Positions 33,500 to 41,538 of a stretch of 49,313 bases of DNA are shown piece after piece. How positions within the stretch are numbered: position 1 is the first letter of the stretch; each line of letters starts with the position of its first letter. Location of the stretch: positions 1 to 49,313 of the IMG/VR virus record IMGVR_UViG_3300046336_000121; one strand, given 5' to 3'. This DNA comes from a virus. The notes under the pieces are model-generated. The model saw only the letters and a program-made list of their open reading frames with translations, did no database searches and had not been told where the DNA came from. A program made the translations under genes and the position numbers.

Positions 33500-33709
33500 A
33501 TGCAATCAAGAACAGTAACAGAGTTTAGCTCAATAACCAACAAAATCGAATATGCACTACCAGATTGTGATGTCGACTCATTTTTGAGATTTGCTCGAGC
33601 AACGAGAACCACCCGGTGCATATTGGTTGACGGCGAAGTTGTACATTCGGGGTTATTTGATCCTACATCCATTGCTAAAATAGTAAAGTCGAGTAGACCC
33701 ACTAAGTGA
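33500..33709 (+). CDS. unknown small protein
   Basis: A 69-residue protein 10 bases after the preceding gene. It shows a small alpha/beta pattern with a short DGEVVHSG turn. No family recognised. Confidence 0.45.
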   Translation: MQSRTVTEFSSITNKIEYALPDCDVDSFLRFARATRTTRCILVDGEVVHSGLFDPTSIAKIVKSSRPTK

Positions 33710-33773
33710 GCTTTGACACCATCTTTAGATTACCACATAATTAGATCACTCCCATCACTATATTCAAACATCC

Positions 33774-34625
33774 ATGAAACAACATCCACAATTCTGTACA
33801 ATCACACCAACGGCATACTTGCCTAAATTTGCCCGTGCAAACGGCTCCGACTTCCACTTGCTTTTGGCACATTTAATTGATCCCAATTCATCTCACTATG
33901 ATCCCGGCTACGCATCATTCTATAAGGAGTCGAAGTATTCCAACGAAACATACATCTGCGACAATGGAGCTTTCGAGTTAAATCAGTCATATGCTCCTGA
34001 CCGATTAATCACAATTGGTAAGTCGGTAGGAGCTGATGTATTAGTGTTGCCTGATTACCCTGGGCAACCATCCGATGTCACAATTACAGCAGCGAAGAAA
34101 TATATTCCACAATTCAAAGACGCGGGATTCAAAACATTCTACGTCCCACAATCAGCACCAGGTGATTGGGGTGGGTGGCTACGAAGCTTCGAGTGGGCTC
34201 TATTCAATCCTGAAATTGACATGATCGGTATGTCAATCCTCGCACACCCAATTGCACTTCCCCACATCCCAAAATCATACGTCCGTGTTGTAGCAGCCGA
34301 TCGTATTGCAACCTGGCTAACACAAGATACTGAGCGTGCTGAAGCATTCTACTACAAACACATCCATTGGTTGGGTTTGTTGAATCCTGGACTGGAGTTA
34401 CCGGCACTGTTGGGGATGGGTCTCGTTGATACCCTCGATAGCTCCAATCCTGTGTGGTTTGGTCACTGTGGAATTCCTTACAATCAATTTAGTGAATCAC
34501 TGACTCCTGTTGACAAGAAATATGTACCAGAGGTAGACTTCTCAGTTCACCCCGTTAAAGATGACTCAATCATCTCCCATAACCTCGCAATTATTGACGA
34601 GATTTTTAGATCGTATCAAAAATGA
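33774..34625 (+). CDS. dpdA: DpdA-like DNA transglycosylase (TGT-fold)
   Basis: A 283-residue TIM-barrel-type protein resembling phage DpdA, a relative of tRNA-guanine transglycosylase that swaps guanine for a 7-deazaguanine in DNA. Supporting segments are LAHLIDPNS, YICDNGAFELNQ (Asp63 candidate), VLVLPDYPGQ, FYVPQSAPGDW, IDMIGMSILAHP and a later WLGLLNPGLELPALLGMG, with NPVWFGHCG near the end. With folE and queD-like genes in the window, a 7-deazaguanine DNA modification is likely. queC and queE are not seen here and might lie elsewhere or come from the host. Confidence 0.7.
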   Translation: MKQHPQFCTITPTAYLPKFARANGSDFHLLLAHLIDPNSSHYDPGYASFYKESKYSNETYICDNGAFELNQSYAPDRLITIGKSVGADVLVLPDYPGQPSDVTITAAKKYIPQFKDAGFKTFYVPQSAPGDWGGWLRSFEWALFNPEIDMIGMSILAHPIALPHIPKSYVRVVAADRIATWLTQDTERAEAFYYKHIHWLGLLNPGLELPALLGMGLVDTLDSSNPVWFGHCGIPYNQFSESLTPVDKKYVPEVDFSVHPVKDDSIISHNLAIIDEIFRSYQK

Positions 34626-35209
34626 TTATTTCACCACAAAAAGCCTACGACCTCGGGATTGTTACAAAACTATTAAACGCTACCAAACAAATTGGCAGTG
34701 ATGGTATTGATTTGACAATCAAATCTATCTCGCGGGTGGCTAGTCCACACCGACCAGTTACCCTATCAGAATCCAAACAACGGACACAGTACCTCGATCA
34801 TACCCCTATTATACCGGTATCGACCCCGGGTGCAGATTCTAGTCTACCACGATCGTACTTCTTGCACCCGGCTGTGTATGATGTTACATTTAATGAAGGG
34901 TGTGCATTGCCCTTGGGGGTAGCTGCAACATTGCACCTGCGCAGTACATTCGTGCGCAATGGTTGCTTTGGGGTAAGTGGTTTGTACGATTCCGGCTTCA
35001 CTTCAACAAACTGTGGAATGCTGTTACACGTCAATTACACAATCGCCGTTGAAGAGAATATGCGGTTAGCCCAGATGGTGTTGTGGGACAGTGATTCAGC
35101 TAAGTTGTATGATGGTACGTACAACAATCAACTTGGTACATCCTGGAAGGACACAGCCACCAGCAATATTGCTCGTCCAACGACAGAATTTGATAAGGAC
35201 GTATTGTGA
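34622..35209 (+). CDS. dCTP deaminase/dUTPase-family protein
   Basis: A 195-residue protein of the dUTPase/dCTP deaminase fold. Markers are KQIGSDGIDLTIKSI near the N-terminus, LPLGVAATLHLRSTFVRNG in the middle, GLYDSGFTSTNCGMLLHV and MRLAQMVLWDSDSAKLYDG. It would either deaminate dCTP or hydrolyse dUTP, feeding dTTP synthesis and limiting uracil in DNA. Which reaction cannot be told by eye. It overlaps dpdA by 4 bases and the exonuclease gene by 4. Confidence 0.75.
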   Translation: MIISPQKAYDLGIVTKLLNATKQIGSDGIDLTIKSISRVASPHRPVTLSESKQRTQYLDHTPIIPVSTPGADSSLPRSYFLHPAVYDVTFNEGCALPLGVAATLHLRSTFVRNGCFGVSGLYDSGFTSTNCGMLLHVNYTIAVEENMRLAQMVLWDSDSAKLYDGTYNNQLGTSWKDTATSNIARPTTEFDKDVL

Positions 35210-35790
35210 GCAAAGTCTTATTCATTGACGTTGAGACTAGTGGATATAGTAGGAATACCGGCATGGATCGGAGCAACGGCTACAAGTACCAAATTGTATC
35301 CCTTGGAGGGGTAGTATCAGATACTAAAACGCTCAAAGAAGGAAACTCATTCTATATTGAAATTAAACCAAATGGTATGAGTTTGTGGGACAGTGAAGCA
35401 GAGGCTGTACACGGACTGTCGAGAGAGTACCTAGAGGAGAATGGTGTTGAAGAAGAGGAAGCTCTTGCAGCATTCTGTGAATTCTTGAGCGAAAACTTCG
35501 ACACGAACAAGGCTCTAACGCTTGGTGGACACAATGTAGATACGTTCGACCGGCATTTCTTACTAAGTTGGTTCGACAAATACAACATGGCTCTCAAGTT
35601 GTCGGGGCACAGCATCGATTCGTTCTCAGTTGGGTCTATCCTATATAACACCAAGGACTCGAATGAGTTGTTTGAGATGTTCAATGTAGTTCGTGACAAG
35701 CACAATTCACTTGAAGATGCTCAAGCTGCACTCAAAGCGGTCAGAATGATTCGTACTATTTTCAATAAAGCACTAGACACAAATGTTTGA
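35206..35790 (+). CDS. DEDDh 3'-5' exonuclease (DnaQ-like)
   Basis: A 194-residue protein starting at GTG 35206, overlapping the previous stop. It has the three DnaQ motifs: LFIDVETSG (DxE), GGHNVDTFDRHF and the final HNSLEDAQAA, where the His and Asp complete the DEDDh set. It could act as an RNase T-like or proofreading exonuclease, or process nucleic acid in nucleotide recycling. Confidence 0.85.
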   Translation: MSKVLFIDVETSGYSRNTGMDRSNGYKYQIVSLGGVVSDTKTLKEGNSFYIEIKPNGMSLWDSEAEAVHGLSREYLEENGVEEEEALAAFCEFLSENFDTNKALTLGGHNVDTFDRHFLLSWFDKYNMALKLSGHSIDSFSVGSILYNTKDSNELFEMFNVVRDKHNSLEDAQAALKAVRMIRTIFNKALDTNV

Positions 35791-36262
35791 ATTCATCAAG
35801 AAACTCCATATATTATTGGAAGCAAAGAAACCCGCCGGGGATTATGCTGCACTCTCACTGAGTGATACCAGTATTGCTGCCATCAAAGATTGGGCGCGCA
35901 ATCATAATATCAAAATTGATGATGAGTACGACCTACACATCACAACTGCGTACTCAAAGACACCATTTGAGTATGATTGGACCACTCTCAAAACTGATCT
36001 GGAGAATGTGGAGGCTCAGCCGACTAAGTTTGATGTGTTTGAAACACCAAATACCCAGACTAAACTGTTGGTAGTCCGTGTGAAGTGTCCCTATGCGACA
36101 AAGAGGTTCAAAGAATACATGAAGTGTGGAGCTGAGTATGATTATGATGAGTATCTCCCTCACATCACACTGTCTAAGGAATGGTCAGGTGAGTTGCCTG
36201 ACGTATCAACACTACCAAGAATCGTGCTCACGAGCGAATATCACTCTAAGTTGGAGGACTGA
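35783..36262 (+). CDS. acb1: 2H phosphoesterase, anti-CBASS Acb1-like
   Basis: A 159-residue protein with two HxT motifs: LHITTAYS (His52, Thr54) and PHITLSKEW (His127, Thr129), with a GDYAALSLSD start. The order and spacing match the Acb1 family (T4 gene 57B), which cleaves the cyclic nucleotides that activate CBASS immunity. Other 2H enzymes (RNA 2',3'-cyclic phosphodiesterases) share the motifs, so the specific name is an inference. It sits between a nucleotide-metabolism exonuclease and DHFR, overlapping the former. Confidence 0.65.
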   Translation: MFEFIKKLHILLEAKKPAGDYAALSLSDTSIAAIKDWARNHNIKIDDEYDLHITTAYSKTPFEYDWTTLKTDLENVEAQPTKFDVFETPNTQTKLLVVRVKCPYATKRFKEYMKCGAEYDYDEYLPHITLSKEWSGELPDVSTLPRIVLTSEYHSKLED

Positions 36263-36266
36263 TAAA

Positions 36267-36476
36267 ATGGTACAACTAGAATTCGACTTTCCCACACCGC
36301 TAGACCAACTCAACACTGAACTCGCTGAGATTATGGATTCAATCGCGGCCCTGTGCATCAGACGAGATACTGTAAAAAGCAAAATACGCCAAATGCACAA
36401 TATTGATATGGTGAACAGTGTTCTTGGTGCCCGGATTGTAGGCACTACAATTTATTTTCCCCACCAAACTAAATGA
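36267..36476 (+). CDS. unknown small protein
   Basis: A 69-residue protein. The start at ATG 36267 is set by GGAGG at 36253-36257, 9 bases upstream; the same frame extends far upstream without one. Mainly helical with a conserved-looking middle (RRDTVKSKIRQMHNIDMV). Its stop overlaps the DHFR start. Confidence 0.6.
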   Translation: MVQLEFDFPTPLDQLNTELAEIMDSIAALCIRRDTVKSKIRQMHNIDMVNSVLGARIVGTTIYFPHQTK

Positions 36477-37027
36477 TATTTCAAAATGTAACCCCTGCGG
36501 TTAACGCACTAACTATCGATAACGGCTTCAAGCACATCGTCAGTGTCAATTCGTACGGTGGAATCGGCAAAGACGGCAAACAACCTTGGTACATAAAGGA
36601 AGATTTGAAGCGATTCAAAGAACTGACTATGGGGCACACTGTCGTGATGGGGAGGAGGACGTATCTGGATGTTGAGCGAATTGCTCAAGAGAAGGGTATT
36701 GAATTTCTGCCAGGTCGCAAGTGTTATGTTGTTAGTAATACTGAGGACTTTACCCCGGCCCACGCCACCAAAATTCCCAGCGTAGGTAAATTGCGTGATA
36801 TAAACATCATGCAGGATGGTGAGACTGTATTTGTAATTGGAGGGTATTATTTGTTTGTAGAAACACTACCCTTCACAACACACTGTTACATGACTGTAGT
36901 CAAGAACACAGATGATTGCGATGTATTCTACCCCATAAAGGCGATTTCCACAAACTTTGTGCCTGTAAATAAAGCCGGCGAGCTCGACGGAGATAATTTT
37001 GTCTTTGTCGACTATGTGAGAACTTAA
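36473..37027 (+). CDS. frd: dihydrofolate reductase
   Basis: A 184-residue DHFR. The N-terminal strand and Met20-type loop read HIVSVNSYGGIGKDGKQPW, the acidic residue lies in IKEDLKRFKEL, the cofactor region is GHTVVMGRRTYLDV and VFVIGGYYLFVE follows. It regenerates tetrahydrofolate for dTMP synthesis and complements the nearby dCTP/dUTP enzyme and RNR. Overlaps the preceding small gene by 4 bases. Confidence 0.93.
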   Translation: MIFQNVTPAVNALTIDNGFKHIVSVNSYGGIGKDGKQPWYIKEDLKRFKELTMGHTVVMGRRTYLDVERIAQEKGIEFLPGRKCYVVSNTEDFTPAHATKIPSVGKLRDINIMQDGETVFVIGGYYLFVETLPFTTHCYMTVVKNTDDCDVFYPIKAISTNFVPVNKAGELDGDNFVFVDYVRT

Positions 37028-37045
37028 TTTACACACAAAGGTACG

Positions 37046-37729
37046 GTGAATCAGGCAATGAGCAAAATCTCCAAAAATAACAATCTTGATGAAGAAGCAG
37101 AATTAGATGATGCCCCGATTAACATCGTATACAAGCAAAGTCTTTCGCGGGTAATCCCCGTAAAACAACATCCGTACTACTTGTATGGACCGATCGGCGC
37201 ACCCGCTAATTATGTTGAGATGATCAATACGATTCGCACTGCAGAACCACACGATGACATCACGATATACCTAAATTCGGATGGTGGGAGACTCGATACT
37301 GGTATTGCAATTTGTAGCGCAATTGCTGAATCACGAGCGACTGTTACGACAGTGCTAGATTCTAGTGCTAGCTCGATGGCTGCAATTATTTTCCTTGCGG
37401 GGCACCAGTATGTTGTGCATGATTGTACAATGTTGATGTTCCACACATTCAGTGGTGGATTCTATGGTAAGAGTTCGGACGTCGATCGACAGATTGTCGC
37501 ATACAAGAGACAATACTCAAATCTCGTCAAGAAGATATGTTCAAAGTTTCTCACCAGCGATGAGATTAAGAAGATAGACAACGGTGAAGAACTTTGGTTA
37601 CTTTCTGAGACAATTGAGAAGCGACTGAAGGAACTAGCCAAGCAAGCGCAATCAACTCTCCAAGAACCTAAACCAAAAAAATTAACTTCAAAATTAGCTA
37701 AACCCAATCCCGATCAACCCATTGAATAA
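37046..37729 (+). CDS. ClpP-like protease
   Basis: A 227-residue ClpP/crotonase-fold protein. The core is YLYGPIGAPANYV, ITIYLNSDGGRLDTGIA and SSASSMAAII, with the candidate nucleophile Ser, and MLMFHTFSGGFYG carries the His. The usual third residue (Asp) after that is not clear. Start is uncertain: GTG 37046 or ATG 37058. Phage ClpP-like proteins often act as capsid proteases, but here it lies among metabolism genes, away from capsid genes, so a regulatory or host-directed role is possible. Confidence 0.75.
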   Translation: MNQAMSKISKNNNLDEEAELDDAPINIVYKQSLSRVIPVKQHPYYLYGPIGAPANYVEMINTIRTAEPHDDITIYLNSDGGRLDTGIAICSAIAESRATVTTVLDSSASSMAAIIFLAGHQYVVHDCTMLMFHTFSGGFYGKSSDVDRQIVAYKRQYSNLVKKICSKFLTSDEIKKIDNGEELWLLSETIEKRLKELAKQAQSTLQEPKPKKLTSKLAKPNPDQPIE

Positions 37730-37740
37730 TACATACACAC

Positions 37741-38730
37741 ATGGTACTGCCTGGATCTGACGACACTCTCGAGCAGATAATCACATCAAGCGGGATCCTA
37801 GGATCCCGCTCCCCGTCTGGGTGGTATACACTGCGTTGTCCGGTGTGTAATGATAAGAAGTCGCGCGGCGGGTGGAAATTTGAGGGTGGAAGCGCAAGCT
37901 ACCACTGTTTTAATTGCTCTACCACAGCTGGATACAAAGCCGGCGCTAGCCGATTCTCTGAAAAAATGGTAACGGTTTTATCAGACTTTGGGTTATTGGA
38001 TAGCGCAAAATCAGTACTATTCTCGGCATTCGCCGCAGGTGGTCGGCAAGTCGACTCTACTCAGTATATCCCAGCTAACCTCGCTGAAGCCTCTCAGATT
38101 GAACTACCGACCTTCTTCAGACCGCTGGATCCAACTCGAGATACTACATATGTGGATTACTTACGCACTCGAGCACTCGAGCCTTCCAGTCATGAGTTTA
38201 TGGTGAGTGATAAAATAGGAGGCAAGTGGCAAGACAGGTTGATTGTTTTGTGCCGCAACCAAGCTAATCAGGTAACTTTTTTTCAAGGTCGTGACATAAC
38301 AGGCAACCCCAACACAAAGCGTTGGGAATCACCTATCCACCCCAAGACGAACGTGTTGTTCAATTACAATTCAATTCCGCGGTTCTCGGAAGATGATATT
38401 GTAGTGTGTGAGGGATCATTGGATGCTCTATCGGTGTCTAATGGTGTTGCAATACTGGGGAGCACTTTCTCTAAGTATCACGTTCACAAATTGACGCAAG
38501 CGCGTGGTAGAAAAATCATCGTACCAAATAAAGATGCAAATGGCGCTGTGATGGCTAAGCAAGCCCTTAGTGTTGGGTTCTCACTGAGTTTCCCCGACAT
38601 TGGATCTTGCAGCGATCTTAACGAAGCCCTGCGCAAATATGGGAGTATGTACCTCGAAAGTGCAATTACACAAGGAATTGTTGATAGTGAATTTAGTGCA
38701 CAAATGAAACTGGGACATTGGGCATCATAA
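37741..38730 (+). CDS. gp61: DNA primase
   Basis: A 329-residue primase. The N-terminal zinc site is CPVC (Cys33, Cys36) and CFNC (Cys56, Cys59). A Toprim domain follows with VVCEGSLDALSV as the acidic motif. T4 gp61 makes pentaribonucleotide primers with helicase gp41; length and motifs fit. A 22-base perfect palindrome lies near its 5' end (37789-37810). Followed by an early-type promoter that starts the accessory region. Confidence 0.88.
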   Translation: MVLPGSDDTLEQIITSSGILGSRSPSGWYTLRCPVCNDKKSRGGWKFEGGSASYHCFNCSTTAGYKAGASRFSEKMVTVLSDFGLLDSAKSVLFSAFAAGGRQVDSTQYIPANLAEASQIELPTFFRPLDPTRDTTYVDYLRTRALEPSSHEFMVSDKIGGKWQDRLIVLCRNQANQVTFFQGRDITGNPNTKRWESPIHPKTNVLFNYNSIPRFSEDDIVVCEGSLDALSVSNGVAILGSTFSKYHVHKLTQARGRKIIVPNKDANGAVMAKQALSVGFSLSFPDIGSCSDLNEALRKYGSMYLESAITQGIVDSEFSAQMKLGHWAS

Positions 38731-38744
38731 ATCCAAAATAAGTG

Positions 38745-38781
38745 TTGACTTGATGTTGAATTAGGGTATAATTGAACCTAA
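38745..38781 (+). promoter_or_regulatory. early sigma70 promoter P1 with inverted repeat
   Basis: TTGACT (38745-38750), 16-base spacer, TATAAT (38767-38772). TTAGGGT and AACCTAA flank the -10 with one mismatch in the repeat. Drives the 38803 gene. Confidence 0.8.
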
Positions 38782-38802
38782 GATCAAACAAGGAAGTTCA
38801 AA

Positions 38803-39033
38803 ATGATTAAAATTACAAAAATTCACACTGTTGAGATTTTTATGAAATCTGGAAACTCACTGGTACTCGATCGGGTCAAGGAAATAACTGTGGACTATAC
38901 GAATAGTGTGATTTCGTCATTTAAACTTGCTCAAAGCACTCAAGCAAAGACCAGATTGTTGGTCCAATCCATTGAGCTCTTGCAAATTGAAGCGATCACG
39001 TATTCAAACCCAACATACACACTATTTTATTGA
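38803..39033 (+). CDS. unknown small protein
   Basis: A 76-residue protein with ribosome site AAGGA before ATG, in an AAGGAAGTTCAAAATG leader. Residues MKSGNSLVLDRVKEITVDY resemble the start of the 39759 protein, so the two are likely paralogues. Function unknown. Confidence 0.6.
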   Translation: MIKITKIHTVEIFMKSGNSLVLDRVKEITVDYTNSVISSFKLAQSTQAKTRLLVQSIELLQIEAITYSNPTYTLFY

Positions 39034-39093
39034 AACGCAATTTAACAATACTGTGGACTTTTGTGAGTAAAAATCTCATTTCTCAAATAAGTG

Positions 39094-39130
39094 TTGACAT
39101 GATGTAGAATTAGGGTATAATTGACCCTAA
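39094..39130 (+). promoter_or_regulatory. early sigma70 promoter P2 with perfect inverted repeat
   Basis: Consensus TTGACA (39094-39099), 16-base spacer, TATAAT (39116-39121). TTAGGGT (39110-39116) and ACCCTAA (39124-39130) form a perfect 7-7-7 inverted repeat centred on the -10. Confidence 0.85.
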
Positions 39131-39155
39131 GATCAAACAAACAAGGAAAACCAAG

Positions 39156-39362
39156 ATGAACTTTTATATTAGCGCTGAAGGTTGTGAAGTGATTAGTGGT
39201 GAAACAGGGACAGCCGTTCCAATCCCACGTGTTGGTGAAACTGTGGCGATGCGCAAAAAAGGACCAGGACAGTTGCGACAGTTGTGCGATACTATCGTCG
39301 AATCGGTGTCGTATGATTTCTTTCAACAAACTGTGGAAATTCGGTGTGCTAGATGTTATTGA
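39156..39362 (+). CDS. unknown small protein
   Basis: A 68-residue protein starting at ATG 39156 with an AAGGAAAA leader, first gene after P2. Sequence is beta-rich then helical (GQLRQLCDTIVESVSYDF) with a CARC end. No family recognised. Confidence 0.55.
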   Translation: MNFYISAEGCEVISGETGTAVPIPRVGETVAMRKKGPGQLRQLCDTIVESVSYDFFQQTVEIRCARCY

Positions 39363-39455
39363 TGAAATTGCTAGAGAGATCAGGTGTGAGAGCTTAGCAC
39401 GAATAATCGTGTAATGTCCGCATGCGATAGAATTCGAACCTGGGAGAAAATAATT

Positions 39456-39650
39456 ATGCAAATTGCAAAAACTATCGACGGGACAATTGTTCAAATCATG
39501 AAATTTGTAGACACTGTTGCTTTTGCTCCAGAGCGCGGTTGGTTTTGCATTTGTGTTGACTTCCATAAACCTCAACACAAGCGGTGTGAAGTCAAGTGGG
39601 TACCAGCGTCTACTAGGTTTGTTTGGACACGCACGATTTCGATCTGTTGA
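39456..39650 (+). CDS. unknown small protein
   Basis: A 64-residue protein. GGGAG at 39442-39446 lies 9 bases before ATG 39456 and fixes the start; an upstream GTG-frame extension lacks one. No family recognised. Confidence 0.55.
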   Translation: MQIAKTIDGTIVQIMKFVDTVAFAPERGWFCICVDFHKPQHKRCEVKWVPASTRFVWTRTISIC

Positions 39651-39675
39651 CCTTATTCCAATTTTAGTATATAAT
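39647..39675 (+). promoter_or_regulatory. early sigma70 promoter P3
   Basis: TTGACC (39647-39652), 17-base spacer, TATAAT (39670-39675), followed by AGACCCTA. The left half of the repeat is degenerate (TTTAGTA). Confidence 0.75.
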
Positions 39676-39758
39676 AGACCCTACATCAACTCACTAGACT
39701 CATGTATGTGAGATGTGAAACCCCATCCAACGAACCCACAACTAATGGAGATCATAAT

Positions 39759-40019
39759 ATGACATATTCATTAAAAATTTACATGAAGTCTGGTGCGATT
39801 ATCGAGCTTGACAAAGTTGAGTCTTGTGACATCGATTTTAACACCGAGAACCTCACGGCATACCCAAATCAGGCATATTCTTCGTACAGCCCCATAAGCC
39901 CTCAGTCTCTGTGCAATCGATCGATCAGCAATTTCGTACAATCTGGTAGTGCACGCAACTTAATTGAGTTGGAAACGCTCGATTTGAATGAAGTTGTAGC
40001 GATTGTTCGAGTATACTAA
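39759..40019 (+). CDS. unknown small protein, paralogue of 38803 protein
   Basis: An 86-residue protein starting at ATG 39759 with GGAG upstream. Residues YMKSGAIIELDKVESCDIDF match MKSGNSLVLDRVKEITVDY of the 38803 gene. Both are short early genes under the same promoter family. Function unknown. Confidence 0.6.
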   Translation: MTYSLKIYMKSGAIIELDKVESCDIDFNTENLTAYPNQAYSSYSPISPQSLCNRSISNFVQSGSARNLIELETLDLNEVVAIVRVY

Positions 40020-40039
40020 AAACATAGAGGAATTAGATT

Positions 40040-40204
40040 GTGAGTAATTATGCAATAGCTTATATTTGCCTGCAGATTGTGGGTGCTTTATTTTTAGCAC
40101 ACATGCATGGTAAGCCGCAAGTCGGAAATTACAACTTTTGGGTTAGTGTCGTGTGCGCTAGCCCAGCTTGGGCGTGTGTATACTTTGGTGGATTTTTCAA
40201 ATGA
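40040..40204 (+). CDS. small membrane protein
   Basis: A 54-residue protein starting at GTG 40040 with AGAGGA 9 bases upstream. It has two hydrophobic stretches (IAYICLQIVGALFLAHM; FWVSVVCASPAWACVYFGG), so it is likely a double-pass inner-membrane protein. Its TGA overlaps the next ATG, which supports it being a real gene. Confidence 0.55.
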   Translation: MSNYAIAYICLQIVGALFLAHMHGKPQVGNYNFWVSVVCASPAWACVYFGGFFK

Positions 40205-40533
40205 ACCAAGTAGAAATCATCAAAGCCATCCTCGCTGGTGATGTCTTAGACATTAAGTTCCTAGGGGAGCAGTGGGACTGTTTCAATAGTGCAGCCACGC
40301 CAGTCGAACGAACTTTGCGAGCATACATCAGTAACTACGAAGGCCGATATGAGCTCGCAGAGTTTCGTATTCGACCCAAGGTGAAGACCTATCAGTCCCG
40401 CGCGTACATTGATAATGAAGGTGGCATCTTTCACTGGGTGTCTACTGGCTCATTGACGCAAGACGAAACCATAAATGCACATGGCTACTGGGCCCGCTGG
40501 ATAGAAGAAACACAAACCAAGGAATATGTATGA
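40201..40533 (+). CDS. unknown small protein
   Basis: A 110-residue protein starting at ATG 40201, inside the previous stop (ATGA). No family recognised; there is a Trp/Tyr-rich C-terminal half (FHWVSTGSLT; HGYWARWIEETQ). Confidence 0.6.
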   Translation: MNQVEIIKAILAGDVLDIKFLGEQWDCFNSAATPVERTLRAYISNYEGRYELAEFRIRPKVKTYQSRAYIDNEGGIFHWVSTGSLTQDETINAHGYWARWIEETQTKEYV

Positions 40534-40925
40534 TTAGAATTAAAACACTACACACAATCAATGTAGATGATTTTGACCAATTAGTCATGGATACATATGG
40601 ACGCATCTACAATTTCCAACAACAAGATAGTTGTAAATCTCGTGGGTTGGAATATATCACAGTTCCATCAGATGGGTATCTTGGGGATTATGATAACGAC
40701 ACAATTCCAGATGAAGTTAATGGTGAAGAGCGGGGTGTGAGTTTCAGCGCCTGGCTCGCTCGTGACCCAAAAGAATGGTACGGTATCCCAGATCAAAATA
40801 CTCAGTGGTATATCGATTTATTCTGGGCTCGAAATTTTTATCCTAGTGTTGATATGGTTATCAATGATCTACATGCCAAAGGTCTACTGCCTGCAGGTGA
40901 GTACGCAATTAATATTGATTGGTGA
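40530..40925 (+). CDS. unknown protein
   Basis: A 131-residue protein overlapping the previous gene by ATGA. Acidic and aromatic-rich (SDGYLGDYDNDTIPDEVN; QWYIDLFWARNFYP). No family recognised. Confidence 0.6.
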   Translation: MIRIKTLHTINVDDFDQLVMDTYGRIYNFQQQDSCKSRGLEYITVPSDGYLGDYDNDTIPDEVNGEERGVSFSAWLARDPKEWYGIPDQNTQWYIDLFWARNFYPSVDMVINDLHAKGLLPAGEYAINIDW

Positions 40926-40928
40926 ATT

Positions 40929-41120
40929 ATGATTAGAATTATTGATACAAAACCACATAAAAGTGTAGTTAAAGAAGTTGTTTGTAAGAACTGCGGTTCG
41001 ACATTGGAATATACACCTTCTGATGTACAACAATCATATTCAACAGATTATACTGGCGATCGAGATTATTTTAATTACATTAAGTGCCCTTCATGTTCTC
41101 ATGAAATCGTAGTAAAATAA
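40929..41120 (+). CDS. small zinc-ribbon protein
   Basis: A 63-residue protein with CKNC and CPSC pairs about 33 residues apart, a zinc-ribbon layout. Likely binds nucleic acid or a protein. Starts 3 bases after the previous stop. Confidence 0.65.
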   Translation: MIRIIDTKPHKSVVKEVVCKNCGSTLEYTPSDVQQSYSTDYTGDRDYFNYIKCPSCSHEIVVK

Positions 41121-41133
41121 TATGTGAATTTAA

Positions 41134-41234
41134 GGTTTCTTCGTTTAACACGGTAAGACCATTACCCTTCGATTAGTCAGAAAACAGGCGTCGCTGACTT
41201 GGTAATGAAATAGGTTCGAGCCCTATAGAGACTA
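41134..41234 (+). ncRNA. tRNA-like RNA A (tRNA-Arg(UCG)-like with insertion in the anticodon loop)
   Basis: A 101-base cloverleaf-like element. Acceptor GGTTTCT/AGAGACT (with G-U pairs), D arm GTTT...AGAC and T arm ATAGG-TTCGAGC-CCTAT are all present. The anticodon stem TTACC/GGTAA closes on C-T-TCG-A, which would be U33, anticodon UCG and A37. A 27-base segment, with a 6-bp AGTCAG/CTGACT hairpin, then follows before the last loop base. That is the canonical tRNA-intron position (37/38). No CCA is encoded. It may be a non-functional tRNA, a spliced one or a tRNA-mimicking RNA. Confidence 0.6.
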
Positions 41235-41253
41235 CAATTAGGAGATTTAAATT

Positions 41254-41529
41254 ATGGCTAGTTTACGTGGTGAATTTTTAGATTATTTGTCAACCGCCGA
41301 AGAATTCATCTTTGCAAATGAAAATTCATTCATGTTTGAGTTTACTGGCGGCTTTGCTAAACAATGTGGGTTATCTAATGAATTAGTTAGTGTTAGTTTT
41401 TCAGCATACGGTGTAAAGATTGTTTATGTTACACCCGACGGGCAACATGTATCTGGCGTGATAGAAGCCAGCCAATATAATGACTGGGTTTCGCATAGAT
41501 GTGTCGTCAACATACAACAATTAATCTGA
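41254..41529 (+). CDS. unknown small protein
   Basis: A 91-residue protein with AGGAG before the ATG. Mixed helix/strand; no family recognised. First gene after tRNA-like RNA A. Confidence 0.55.
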   Translation: MASLRGEFLDYLSTAEEFIFANENSFMFEFTGGFAKQCGLSNELVSVSFSAYGVKIVYVTPDGQHVSGVIEASQYNDWVSHRCVVNIQQLI

Positions 41530-41538
41530 GAGTAAATT

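Noticed and set aside
39363-39455. possible tRNA between small genes
   Set aside because: There is a TTCGAAC loop-like string and a CACGA-ATAA-TCGTG hairpin, but no T stem, acceptor stem or anticodon arm can be built.
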